Notes: a model not told the origin generated them from the letters alone. A stretch of DNA of 64,000 nt from Mauremys mutica (GCF_020497125.1 NC_059079.1:8091053-8155052), one strand, 5' to 3'; counted from the stretch's first letter, positions 11,931 to 22,925 are shown. A program made the numbers and translations.

Positions 11931-11957
11931 AGAGACAGAGACAGACAGAGACAGAAA
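11929..11957. repeat. GA/GACA microsatellite
   Basis: The run GAGAGAGAGACAGAGACAGA continues as GACAGAGACAG: an impure GA and GACA short tandem repeat, ending 12 bases before the MITE target duplication. Confidence 0.85.
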
Positions 11958-11977
11958 ATTAAGAGGACCGCTGAAAC

Positions 11978-12099
11978 TAGGGTGACCAGACTGCAAGTGT
12001 GAAAAATCGGGATGGGGTGGGGAGTAATAGGATCCTATATAAGAAAAAGAACCAAAAATCGGCACTGTCCCTATAAAATCAGGACATCTAGTCACCCTA
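11978..12099 (+). mobile_element. 120-bp-family MITE, copy 2, with perfect 8-bp duplication
   Basis: The copy starts TAGGGTGACCAGACTGC and ends ATCTAGTCACCCTA and carries CCTATATAAGAAAAAG, the reverse of the block in copy 1. It is bounded by identical 8-mers GCTGAAAC (11970-11977 and 12100-12107), which fixes both ends exactly and supports hAT-type transposition. No coding capacity; 122 bp. Confidence 0.9.
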
Positions 12100-12480
12100 G
12101 CTGAAACTGGCAGTAGACACAAACATTCCTGAAGGTCCAATATACACATTTTCTCATGTGCCCCCTAGTGTTGGTTCCAATTTACACAACAAATTACTCA
12201 AACTGATGTTTGACCCGGCAAGAGTCAACGGCAATTTCCCCCTTCTTACAAGAATATTAATTTGGTCCATTAGTTGATGTTACCAGCATCATTTTAAAAA
12301 AATAGATCTTTAGATGGTTCCTATTTAAGTTAGGGCAATAAGCACGGCTTCAGTTTTCATTTTTCACTCCCTAGCAAAATTTTGGTAAGAGCTCTTCTGG
12401 ACAGGTATCAGTGAAATTCTACAAGTTGTATTCAGCATGTATATAGGATACTTAGCCACTTAAAAACTCATGACCTACAG

Positions 12481-12689
12481 CAGGGGAATCTCAAACTTCA
12501 TTGCACTGCGGCCCCCTTGTGACAACAAAAATTACTACACGACCCCAGGAGGAGGGACCAAAGCCCCAGGCAATGGGGCTTGGGCTTCGACCCTGGGCCC
12601 CAGCAAGTCTAACACCAGCCTTGGTGACCCCATTAAAATGGGGTCCGTGACCCACTTTGGGGTCCAAACCCACAGTTTGAGAACCACTG
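12481..12689. mobile_element. Non-autonomous hAT-type element, 209 bp
   Basis: The element begins CAGGGGAATCTCAAACTT and ends CACAGTTTGAGAACCACTG, a decayed terminal inverted repeat of the CAGTGGTTCTCAAAC type. Flanking 8-mers ACCTACAG (12473-12480) and ATCTACAG (12690-12697) differ at one position, consistent with an old hAT duplication. The interior has GGGGTCCGTGACCC-type text and no coding capacity. Frames of 123 and 60 codons crossing it are incidental. Confidence 0.88.
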
Positions 12690-12697
12690 ATCTACAG

Positions 12698-13912
12698 TGT
12701 AATCCTTCTCATTGGAGAGGAAGAAACAAGACCTTGCTGAGAAAACACAGGAAACAATCAAACTGTCACTCATACAACAGTCGTAGCACAGTGCACATTC
12801 CAGGCTATTGTGTCTCTTTAATGGGTTGCATCAGGAAATAATAAGGACCAGGTATTAAAGGGGTGTTGTAGGCAGAGGACTGACACCGGAAAAAAAATCA
12901 TCCTCTTAATATCAGTATCTGTTCTCCACGTGTCTTCTGATTGTATGGACCCGATTCTCCTCTCCCTTACAGCAGTGTAAGACAGGAGTAACTCTGGTGA
13001 AATCAATGGAGGTTACCCCCAGTGAAAATGGCATGAGGAATTGTGTGGAACAGACAGCAAAGTGTTATTCCACCTCATGCATCACCAACAAAATTACCAG
13101 CTAAATTCCAGTCCCAGAATCTTTACTGTTGATGATGATGCAGAAATAATACAGCTCGAATTTTAGACACCAGGTTGAGCTTACGGTGCTGGCAGAGAGC
13201 GAAACCATGTTTTGACTTTAAAATTGAGCAAATCTGATATGGAAGTTCACTGATGGGAAAAAAAAGTATGGAAGGAACAGGATTTCAAACTCTCTTTTTG
13301 AAAGGATGAGTTGGTGCAAGGCAAAAATAGCTAATAAATCGGTATTGTTCGATTTAAGTAGAGACTGCTGTAATGTTCAGCAGCTGTGTACAAGACTTTG
13401 CAATACGCAGTCAAGATACAGGTCTGAAAACACACCAAGAAATATCTACTAACTTTCACAAGCCTTAAGACCTGGAAAGATAGTCAAATGTAGTTACTGG
13501 GGTAATCCCTTTTAAAAACTGGTATGTGTTTATTCTTAGTGCTCATTAAGGGCCCGATTCTGCCACCTTTACTCGCTGAATAATACTTTACTACACGTGC
13601 AGTTCCACTGATTTCAACGAGGATTCTGGCAAAGTAAGGTGCTACTCGATGTGGGTTAAGGATATTTGAATCTGGCCTGAAATTGATTGGATTAACAGCC
13701 CTTGAAGATAGATGTCCTCTCTCTCTCCACTAAACAAATACAGCCTAGGCAGCAGCCGTCTCTGTGCTGTCCTCCCAAAGTGCCTCAGCCATGAGCTAGA
13801 GGGAATAGTTCAGTCTCTGACAGTCAGTCTTTAGTTGCTCTACTGGGATTACCAATCTTGTAGACTCTTGTCTGAGGTAGACCATCAGTTTTAGATGGTC
13901 AGTCCTGTTTAC
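12698..13912. other. Non-coding stretch with palindromic-repeat scraps
   Basis: No gene. Two segments look like worn members of the ancient palindromic family that contains TGACTTCAATGGG: about 12953-13015 (ACCCGATTCTCCTCTC to AATCAATGGAGGTTAC) and about 13549-13685 (GGGCCCGATTCTGCC to TTTGAATCTGGCC). The rest is unrecognised. Confidence 0.4.
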
Positions 13913-13915
13913 TAA

Positions 13916-14165
13916 GGGCTTGTTCACATGGAGCAGCAACACAAGCTATGGGTGGATTATTTCTACAGGGCACTAACGTGTTGCACATTAATTGATTCAC
14001 CCTGCTGGTGTGCACTAGAGGTTCCCTAGTGTGCTTTAATGTAGCATTAGAGCACAGGAGGGAATCCTGACGGCACAGCAGCAGGATCTGCATGGACCAA
14101 TTAACATGCAACATGTTTGTGCACTTTAGAAACCACACACACACACAACCTGTGTAGACAAGCCT
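13916..14165. mobile_element. GGCTTG-ended MITE, 250 bp
   Basis: The left end is GGGCTTGTTCACATGG and the right end, read on the other strand, is AGGCTTGTCTACACAGG. The trinucleotide TAA lies outside both ends (13913-13915 and 14166-14168), matching the 3-bp target preference of PIF/Harbinger elements, though three bases are weak evidence. No coding capacity. A 142-bp relative with the same ends is at 23574. The short CA run near the right end (about 14137-14148) is a small microsatellite. Confidence 0.7.
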
Positions 14166-14168
14166 TAA

Positions 14169-15394
14169 AGAGTTGGACTGGGACCAGCAGCTCATTCACA
14201 CAAATTAACCACCACGGGTGTGGTTGAACAGTGAGGACAAGAAGTAAAATTGAAACTTTCATTAATATTAGGTGTTTGGTTTGATTCCACCACTTTGAAG
14301 CCCTCTGACATTTACAAAGCTTGGAAACTGTTCTGCATGATTTGATACATGCATTTAACTCTTGTGACTTGGCTGATCAGTGTCAATGCTGGAAAATCAG
14401 GTGCCATCACAGGGTCCTTTTTGGTTATTTTAGAGTGCATTCAAGTGTGCTAGGCACTTCACAGAAAACGCATCAGAGACAGGTACTGGGGTTGGCAGAC
14501 AGGTGAGAATACAAGGGCAGGGCTCTGGAAGCACATAAGTTAGTGATAACATGATTTTGGTTTGCTCCCGACAGCAGTGAAATATTTCCAAATTCTGAAT
14601 AGATTCAGGACTTGTTCACAAGTGCTTCACAAAGGCAAAGTTTGCCAAATTTTATATTTGACCAGCTTTAGTAACAGCTTTCAGTAACTACTGGCTCTGT
14701 CTATATCTGAACCAGTAACTACAAAGGTCTCTTTACCAATCCCCAACACTTTGGTTGTCTCCCTCAGCACAGTCCTGAAAAGACGGTTGGGTGCACTAGG
14801 AGAATACTGACTGGCACTTCCTGGAGTAGTGTCTATATCCCACTAGCCCCAAAAGGCTTTCATAGACACTGACACTTCAAAAAAGTAGTGGAGAAAGCAA
14901 CATGAGGGGGGTTATTACACCAATCTGCCTTTTTTGTAATATGAATTTCTGTAAAACAAGCTAAACTTCATTCTCTCTCCTGTCAAGTATTTTCCTGGAA
15001 GGCATGGCATAAAACACACATCTTAGAATGCCTGACAGTATTAAAACAAACTTAAAAACGGGGGGAAAAAATGCAGTCTGTAAATAAATTAGAGCTGGCT
15101 TTGCAAAATGTGATAGGGTATTACATACTGAGAGGTCAACAGCCGGTCTCTCATCCTGGGGGCAGGCACATGGAGTCCAAGCACTTTGTGAAAGTCAGTC
15201 TCTCAGGGAACGGTGCCAGCGGTACCAATCTCCACAGAGCAGTGTAGCTCTGGAGGGCACTCATGGAAGAAGTGCATGTGAGGGTTGAGAACCGCGGGGG
15301 CGAAGAGGAATACAAATCAGGATCAAGACATTTTCTGTGGTTAATTATTAAACGTGCTGCATTTGAAAAGCAGCATCTTCTCCAAACATAAACA
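14169..15394. other. Non-coding stretch, nothing recognised
   Basis: No gene or repeat recognised. A 129-codon reverse frame at 15151-15540 overlaps the forward CR1 scrap at 15399 and is incidental. Confidence 0.45.
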
Positions 15395-15398
15395 GATG

Positions 15399-15505
15399 AA
15401 TCTCGAGTAGGAGTAGAGAGGTTATTTTGCCTCTGTGTTTGGCACTGGCGTGACAGCTCCTGTCCAGTTCTGGTGCCCAAAATTCTAGACGGATGTTGAT
15501 AACCT
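15399..15505 (+). mobile_element. CR1 reverse-transcriptase fragment
   Basis: AGGAGTAGAGAGGTTATTTT, then TTTGGCACTGG, then CCAGTTCTGG and GACGGATGTTGATAAC align with the same part of the larger CR1 at 26257-26352. In CR1 this encodes the stretch after the reverse transcriptase catalytic core (SRSREAILSLYLALVQ-like). Only about 100 bases survive and the frame is broken. Confidence 0.7.
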
Positions 15506-16415
15506 ATACCCTCTCTGGTTTTGTAGTGCATTGCTCTCACTGTCAGCGCTCACTGAGTACTAATACAGGGGATGCTATTCCAGACCCAATCCCCAGAAGA
15601 AGCCATCACACAGCTGTTAACTTGCAAATCTCCATGTACAAGCAGCTGCCAAGTGAGCAGAAGCGATCTCTGCTTTTCAGTTTGTGCTGTGCTGAACTGA
15701 AGCAATGCAATACTTGTAACATGAAGAGCAGGGGTTTAGGTCTGGCAGGGTCCCAGTCTCATCTTTCTTCCCACTCCTGAGTGCCTCCCCCACGACTCTT
15801 CCTCTCATGGTGGAGGCTCATTAACCACAAGCAGAGGTTTCAGGAGGTCAGCTTGCTCCCTTCACTGCCTTGCCCTGCTGGGGAACTGCTCATACCAAGT
15901 ACCTAACCCCACAGCCCCAGAACTGGCTCCTCTCCAGCTTGCAACAACCACACTTTACTTTGGAAACAGGCACCTCACTCTGCCCCCACTTCTGCCCAAT
16001 GTGCTCCCTTTTCACATGGGGAGGGTAACGTGGCAGCACGTTTTTGATCCTCTCCACACTGCAAAGGAGAGCGGCTCTGCTCATTGATTCTGGAGAGCAA
16101 AAGCCACAGGAGTCCTGGGGAATTCAGAGTAGAAGCACTGGGGTCATCGGCGGGAGCCGGAGTGTTGGGAGAATCCACTGGCTACAAGTCAGCCACCCTG
16201 TAAGGAAACTCTCACCCCACGCCCAGCCATGGGTTTGTGGGCCCCTAACGCTGCCCCCCCCCAGGGAAGTCAGGGTAGAAAGGATAGCGTTATAGGGGGA
16301 GATAACAAAAGGCCCAAGTGGCAGACAGACATCAAACAGCCATTTGGGTCTTTGAAAAATCTCCCTCCTCATTGACAGCATGGGATTGCCCCTGAAAGAT
16401 GACAGCCAGTCAAAG
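15506..16415. other. Non-coding stretch, nothing recognised
   Basis: No gene, RNA or repeat recognised; mixed composition with short overlapping frames only. Confidence 0.4.
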
Positions 16416-16417
16416 CA

Positions 16418-16500
16418 AACTGGTTACAGCAACAGACTAGAAGTCAGGACACCTGGGTTCTGATTCTACTGCAGATTCAGGTGGTGACCCTAGGCACTGC
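16418..16500 (+). mobile_element. MIR-like SINE, 5' half (interrupted)
   Basis: GACTAGAAGTCAGGACACCT, then GGGTTCTGATTCTACTGC, then GGTGACCCTAGGCA follow the order of a MIR SINE: tRNA-like head, then the core. The match stops where MIR should continue into its ACCTCTCTGTGCCTC block; that block is found 0.9 kb downstream at 17402. Confidence 0.7.
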
Positions 16501-17394
16501 GTCTAGTTTTCAGAGGTATTGAAGTCAATTGAAATGAGGTGCCAAGCCTGGTTAGCGGCTTCTGTAAAAACATTTGAGGTGTGGATCTGCATCTTTAGGC
16601 CATGCAAGCAGTTCCCTGCACCCCTTGGCATCAGAGCAGGGTGTTGCAGGGGTCCAGGCTTCTAGAGCCCCCTATCATTTATCGTTCTGCTGCCATCAGT
16701 GTCTTCTGCGCCCCAGCCCTCCAGTCAAGGTGCCTGTCAGCGCAGTTCCCTTCTGTGGTAACCAAAAGAGTCCAAACAAAGACCCCAAGTCCTAGTGACC
16801 ATGGAGCAGGCCTTCTGCTCTGGTCCAAGCTCAGCAGTCCTTGCCGCTCTTCTCCCAAGACTTATACCATCCCTCTGCAGGGGAAAGGAGGGTGTCAGAG
16901 GGGAACCCAGGGCCACCCTGTGCTCTGGTGTCCAGCTTAGAGCAGCTAGGGTGTGTTTCTTATGATCCCGCACTGGTTCCTCAGCTGCTTCCTATCTTTG
17001 CCTGCTTGCAGGTGTCTGTCCCGGGGCTGCGTTCTCCAGCCCTCCCTCCCAGCAGCTTTGTCTTTCCATGCAAGCTTTCCCCAGTCTGCTGCTCAGGAGC
17101 TTTCTTGGGGGCTCCTAACCCCTTCACCCTTGCTGCCCTCTCCCTTCAGGGCCAGTCGCTAGGAATAAGCTCCCTGCTGCAGCTGTCCTCTCTGTTCTCC
17201 CCCACTGGCTCCGTACTCCTTCCTTTACAGCACTCACCCAGTCTGGTTCTCTCCAGCTGGGTCTACTGCTTGATTAGCTGTCTCTCCTCCAGGCCACTGA
17301 AGGGGCTAACTGGGCCCTCAGAGTCTGTCTGTTAACCTACTATTTGCCAGTGTGGGGCATATGCCCCATGACAGGCCCCTAAATGCCTTTGAAA
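16501..17394. mobile_element. Inserted DNA splitting a MIR
   Basis: This 0.9-kb block lies between the two halves of one MIR. Its outer ends, TTTTCAGAGGTATTGAAGTC at the left and TTTGAAAATCTGGCC at the right, look like the two ends of an ancient palindromic repeat with ATTTTCAGAGG and AAAATCTGGCC termini. That element may itself have been opened by a second, C and T rich insertion (about 16600-17340) that resembles an LTR but whose borders I cannot fix. The 164-codon frame at 16841 lies in the C-rich part and has no protein-like features. Confidence 0.45.
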
Positions 17395-17482
17395 ATCTGG
17401 CCCTTAACCTCTCTGTGCCTCGTTCTCCCTAACTATAAAACTGGGATAATGCTTTCTTGCAATAGCTTCACATGAGCCAAGT
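17395..17482 (+). mobile_element. MIR-like SINE, 3' half
   Basis: TTAACCTCTCTGTGCCTCGT, then CTAACTATAAAACTGGGATA and ATG form the 3' half of MIR in the same orientation as the half at 16418. Together they make one nearly complete MIR interrupted by the block between them. Confidence 0.75.
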
Positions 17483-20150
17483 CCCACCCTGCAATCTTCC
17501 GGTACAGTGGATTTCAAACAATTTTGACTTGAGGAATGTGGGGTTAAATCCTTACCAGGGAGGTTGGCCCACAGAAACCATGATTCCCTGGATCACCGCA
17601 TAGTTCCACCCCTGCCTCCCAGGTAGTATGGCTTCCACATTGCACTGTGAATTCCAGAGGAAAGGGGTCCTCATGGTGAACAACCTGCCAGTGGCTCCCT
17701 CGCATTGACATTGAGGTGGGCTCCAACTCAAGTGGCTCTGCTGATCGTAACTGTTGTCACACCACACGGTGAGTGTGGCAGTCCCCTACGTAACCAGATC
17801 TCTAATTATGCAGAGCTCACTTATGATTAGCTGAAAGGTGCTGGAGAAGCACAATGTGTGATTAAAAAAACCTTCTGGATCAGGTGGAAGCACAAATGTG
17901 CTCATTTAAACCAATGGAACACAAAGCATTTGATTCAGAATGGAAACACTAGCTAACTATACTTCCACACGAGCCTTTTTAACCTGTGCAAAAAGCAGAG
18001 TATGTGTATCTTGGGTGTCATAAGGGAATGCAGCTCTCACACTTCGTATTTTGGGCTTGCATTACATTTGAAGGAGTATTTTATTCCCTACAATATCTTT
18101 CCAGATCATTTCAGGGCAAATTAGGCAGGAAAAATGCAATTTGATGTCCTTCTGACTTGGGGGACTGAGCGGGGAAAGTAGTACGCATTTCCACGGCATG
18201 CAAAGGAGTAATTAAATGCTTCCTATAGAAGGGAAAGGTTGTCCCTCGGACACTTCTGTCAATCTGTATTTAGCAGACACAGCAGCCTCCTCAGTTCAAA
18301 CACAGGAGCTCGCATTCTGCATTGAAGTGACCTTAACTGTCAGCCTAGCCTGCCCTGTTCAATATCCAGCGCTCTGCATGGAACATTACGTGAACATGTG
18401 TGGGGATGGGAAGATGTACAAAGTAAAGGCACAGTGAGCCAGCAAGCCATTGGCCTCAATTAAAAAATTAAACAGGTGTCCCGAGACTGTCAGCCTAAAG
18501 ATGGAGCATCTACATTTAATTAAAGGGATAAGTTTAGCAGAAAATGCCACTCCAGCTACTGTCAGAATGCATGATTAATTTGCGATAAAATACCCAGTCC
18601 TGTCTAACAGAAGCAGACAGCTGGGGGATACATATTTACACAATAGCTTGTTACTTCTTCAAAATATTACCAATGACCCTGGGCTTAGCATCAGTGCATT
18701 AAAATGAAATTTTCACATCTGGTCTTCTGAACTCTTATATTTGCTGGAGGCTTTTTGAAGGAGCCCAGCGTGAAAAGACCAGGAAGCCTCTGAAAAGCAA
18801 AGCCAGCGACCAGTGGAGTCAGTCGCTTTGCCACCATTTACAGTGGTCACACATTATCTCACAATGTCACAGCTCATCAGTCCATCTCCAGGGCTGACAG
18901 AAAGCATCACTCTTGCTTAAGCTCATCAGCACTGTGTGTACTAGACCTCTTTTCCCCTTATACTTCCTAAATTATGTCTAAGTCATTGGCTCCTCTTCCC
19001 ATCATCGCATTAACACAGCACCTGCCAGTAATCAACCATTGTTTCAATTAGCAATTTTCATTTTCCAGGGCCTTATAACTCCCCTATTGAAATTCACATC
19101 AGGCCCAGAGAATCTTCTGCACGTTAACTGCGAAGTTCAATTGTTAAATGGTTTTAGATGGCTTACTTCGTACCCACAGCCTAATGTGAAAAATCATTTT
19201 GCAGGGTCCTACACTTTAGTGCGACCCAGTGCTGTTTGTTTCATATGAAAATACGTTAAATCCCAGCTGTTGGGAGTACAAGGCATTTTGGTCAACTAAC
19301 ATATACAATTTTATCTCAGAGTTTGGCTTCTGCTCCTCCCCCTGCCCATTTTGTATATGATCTGGTGACAGGATGCAGGGGCATTGGGTGTTATCCAGTG
19401 AACACAGAGTTAACTTCTGCTTAGCCTCCCACTTCCTTTGCTAAGGGAAAGGCTGGTGTTTAGTTGCTTGGGAGACAAAGAATGGAGAGCATCCGAAAAG
19501 AGGATGGATGTTATTCACCAGGTACCTGCACAGACCCTCCCCCACACTCCCCTGAGGAGAATTCTGAGGTGGGGGGTTCTTTGGGGGTTTCCCCCCCCTT
19601 ATGGAACTGGAATTGGTTTCTGGTTGTAAGCATTAGCCCCTGATGACAAACCTTTGCTGTATCTGTGTTTCTGCTGAGTCATTCCACCAGCTTACGGACC
19701 TTTTACTAACATTTTCAAATTACTATGTCCATGAGGCCTGAAATAGTTGCACTCCCAGAACTTGACTTCCCCTGCTGCCCAGAGCTAACTCCAGCTCAGT
19801 GAACAATCACCTATATCTGCGGCAGCTTCTGGGCCACCAGGAAGCAACAACACAACGGTGTGATCTTTATCCATGGATGTTAATGGACTCTGAGGACACC
19901 CCTGTAACTTCTGCCTAGCCACTGTCCTATGTCAACAGAGGTAGGTGCAATAATGCAATACACACACACACACGGCCGAATACTGCCCATCCACAGCATG
20001 GGAAGTCCTAGAAGCATCCTTGTCGTTCTGGGCTAGTGAAAGAGCACATCTGGGACACATCCTAAATGAGAGTCAACAGCTCCTCTCAGTGAAACTATCA
20101 CTACTCCAAAACATTTAAGACACCATCACTTGACGTAACTGCATTTAAGT
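17483..20150. other. Non-coding stretch
   Basis: No gene or clear transposon. About 18436-18610 is AT-rich with several TTAATT/AATTAA words and little low-complexity sequence, so it is a candidate conserved non-coding element. About 19350-19930 is C-rich with long C runs and could be LTR-derived but has no definable ends. A short CA microsatellite lies near 19963-19974. Confidence 0.4.
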
Positions 20151-20154
20151 CCCT

Positions 20155-21340
20155 TGCCTTCCGTTTCAGAGCAAGCTGGCTGTGAAGTCAGCAAGGATTG
20201 GGCCTACCTCCACCTAGATAACAACAGTATCCCTGGACCCATTCCCAACCAAGCTTCAGGGCAGGATGCGGAACAGATGGACGATCTCTTCTTGGACATG
20301 ATGTCCATAATCTTATTGCTGCATTTCTCTGCAATATCTGATACAGCTGATCATGGAATCCTGCTATCCTACCCCAGACATGGCAGGGGTTACTGAGATG
20401 ACTTCAAATGTTCTTTGCAGACCACACACAGAATTGGCAGGAGTACCTGCTCCTTCACCTCCCAGTTCCTCCACCTGCGGATTTCCACAAGGTTCCCTCC
20501 TCACCCCATCTTGTTCAACATGCACAGGAAGCTACTACAGGAGAAGCAGCATGGACTGAACTGTCAACAATGCACAGGTAGCTCGAGTTCTAAAGTCCCT
20601 TCACATCAGAGCCAAACAGCACAATCTCCCAGTTCTCCAAGTGTCTGGTTGAGATCAGCCCCTGAATGAAAAGCAGGGGGCAGAAGCTGAGCCCTGAAAA
20701 GAGTGAGGTGATCTCATGTCACATCTAAGAATTTGCCAGCTGTTTATCACCACCCTCCACTGAGGTAGCCTGCTCTTGGATCACTAGAACTGTCTGCAGC
20801 CTTGGTGTTCACCTCAGTATACTCACAGCCATGAAAATCCTCTTCCATCTACATCTGGCAGAAAGACTGCCTTCACCACGGCAATCCACGCATTCAATCC
20901 CTTCCAGGCTTGATTACTATCATACTCTCTACCTAGGTATACAAAAGCCTGAAAGAGACGATCTTTTGTTCAGAGCCCGGCAGCCCATCTCCTCAACAGC
21001 ACTATGCTCCCTGCTGGATTTATGGGTTTGGGTTTGTTGTTAGAACTCCACATGGGACAGGCCCAAGGTAACCTCTCACCCAGAGCTATGACGACTGCCT
21101 ACAACAGCTATATTTTGCTAGAATCATGGAACTGCCAGCCTCAGGAGTTTAACCGCTCTGCTAGAGAAAGATTTCTTGGTGACGGGCCCATGAATCTGAA
21201 ACTCATTCCCAGAAGAGCTAGGGATGGATACAAACAACATTGCCTTCAAAGCAAAATCCCAAACCTGCTTCTGACTGGGCCACTCCTGAACCCCATCCCA
21301 AAACAAAAGCCACCAAAAGAGTCTGGGATCCCTGCTGACT
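20155..21340 (+). mobile_element. Decayed L3/CR1-like LINE reverse transcriptase region
   Basis: Broken frames spell the order of motifs in a LINE reverse transcriptase: near 20320 a SAISDTADHGILLSYPRH stretch (usual form: AFDTVDHGILLxRL), near 20473 STCGFPQGSLLTP (usual GVPQGSVLSP), near 20646 a CLVEISP-like segment followed by MKSRGQKLSPEKSEVI in another frame (usual WMRANRLRLNPEKTEV), and near 20888 a degraded HAFNPFQA-type segment with LDYYHTLYLG (usual SRLDYCNALYLG). The 3' part near 21120 fits the C-terminal LWNxLP and FRRALK area. Several frameshifts and stops make it an old dead copy. The motif style fits L3 or an old CR1 branch better than the younger CR1 at 25750. Confidence 0.7.
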
Positions 21341-21469
21341 AGAAAGAGGAGAGAGAGGAATGTATCTGTATGTACACTTCATAATTTTATGAGGCTCACA
21401 GACACCAGTGATGGGTACCAAATTAGAATATAGAGAGGACGAGGAAATACCTTTCTAATAGAGGATACC

Positions 21470-21592
21470 ACAAATCCCTGGGAGACAGACGATATCCTTC
21501 TTACAGAGGGGCAAACAGAGCAAGTTAAGTGACTGCTCTCTGACCCGACTGCCCAGCCCTTCCTCTAACCACTAGATCCCATTGCCTCCTAT
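21470..21592 (-). mobile_element. MIR-like SINE fragment
   Basis: CAGAGGGGCAAACAGAGCAA followed by GTTAAGTGACTG, then CCTCTAACCACTAGATCCCA and TTGCCTCC, is the reverse strand of a MIR from its 3' block back to its tRNA-like head (usual form: GGGGAAACTGAGGCA ... CTAACCACTAGACCA). The core is shortened. Confidence 0.6.
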
Positions 21593-22384
21593 GACCACTT
21601 CCAGAAATAGAGGGACTTGTTGCAGCCATTCTGAAGTTCCAGTATTTTCTGTAGTTAAACTTATCATTGACGTGATCGCTTTTAGGATTACCAGGCTTCC
21701 CATCTACCAGCTCAGAGGGTCAAAATGCTAAGGTGCCCTCTTGCTTGCTAGTTTATAGCACTTTGCTAATGGATCATTTCCCTCCATGGGGCTGACACGT
21801 TGTCTATTAGGTAGACTCTCTCGGTTCAATTACACTGTTTATGTGGATATCACAACACAAGATCATAATCCTATATTTAGCATATGCTGTTTTTAAATGC
21901 AAAATGGGGTGACAGTGACTTGCCCCCAATATGTTGATTTTTCTGGTAGGAGCACTTATTACTCATCAAATCACACCAAGTGAATGAGCTAAAGTGATAG
22001 CTTTTTTCTACTGTACTTCAATGCCATTACATACATAGAAAGTCATAATCATTTGTCAGACTCTCCACTTCACACATACAGCCTCATTTCCATAGAGGTG
22101 AAAGTTTAATAGTTCACTTCAATGCTCTTATTTTTAAGAATTTGGAGCAATCAGTGCAAACCTCATAATTTTTATTTTTTCAGATGGACTCTGGGCAACC
22201 AGTCTGGCAGGGCTTCCAGTCTCAAGAGCTCTAGACAAGATGAATTAAAGTTAATTGGGGGTAAAATGAAGCACTTTAAAGTGTGTCTCTGGAGCTCACA
22301 AAACTGGAATAAGCACAGACAAGATCTATTCAATTATCTGTGGTTGTGAGATTTGTTTTGTGAAAGCTGTAATATTCAACCCAC
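21593..22384. other. Non-coding stretch, nothing recognised
   Basis: No gene or repeat recognised; AT-rich unique-looking sequence. Confidence 0.4.
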
Positions 22385-22386
22385 TT

Positions 22387-22925
22387 ACCAGCTCGGGCTG
22401 TGATCTCATCAGACCTTATAGGCTAAGCCACCTGGCGGGATCAGTGCTATAATGTGAGACCTCCAAAAAAACCCTGAATATCAGAAGAAATGGCACCAGT
22501 GGTTTCACACATGAGACACTTCCCTCTGACTCAATGAGCCAATGCACCAGCATGGCATTAAGGCCCACCATATGGAGAGTGTAATCTTTTAGATGAGATC
22601 TAATCCTGAAACCCTGGCAGATCATTTGTGAGCATCAAAGTTTCTTTAGTGCTTTTTTGCAAGAGCAGTATAACACCAGTCTCCTGGCTAAACTGCAATC
22701 TAAGCAGTTACATTCCAGCCTACTGACTTCCCTTGTCATCTTAACTAGATCTGACGTTCTTCACTTCCTGCCCTACATAGTTGTGCAAATTGCTCTTTGC
22801 TCTTAAACAGCTGTACATTTCACCCAGAGGCGACTGCACTTCAGGAGTGGGTGAAGTGAATGCTCATACAGGTACATAGAGTCTGAATTTCTTCGGGATA
22901 CTCCTGGATGAAAGAGTCCTAAAGT
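22387..22925 (+). mobile_element. 5S-rRNA-derived SINE, AmnSINE1-like, nearly full length
   Basis: The first 85 bases follow 5S ribosomal RNA in order: GTGATCTCATCAGACC (5S: GATCTCGTCTGATC), GGCTAAGCCACCTGGCGGGA (5S: AGCTAAGCAGGGTCGGG), CAGTGCTATAATGTGAGACC (5S: TAGTACTTGGATGGGAGACC). After this come blocks I know from long 5S-headed vertebrate SINEs: AATCTTTTAGATGAGATCTA, TTTTGCAAGAGCAG, GTTCTTCACTTCCTGCC, GACTGCACTTCAGGAGTGG and CGGGATACTCCTGGATGAAAG. The 540-bp length fits AmnSINE1 (a 5S and tRNA chimera in amniotes, about 580 bp). It is not a functional 5S gene: the sequence diverges and lacks the proper terminator. Members of this family are known to be co-opted as enhancers. Confidence 0.75.

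Noticed and set aside
16841..17335. 164-codon open frame, forward strand
   Set aside because: It lies in C/T-rich inserted DNA, is leucine, serine and proline rich as expected from that composition, and has no recognisable motif or splice context.
22387..22475. Possible 5S rRNA gene
   Set aside because: The match to 5S is partial with many differences, there is no terminator at the right place and it continues into a SINE body.
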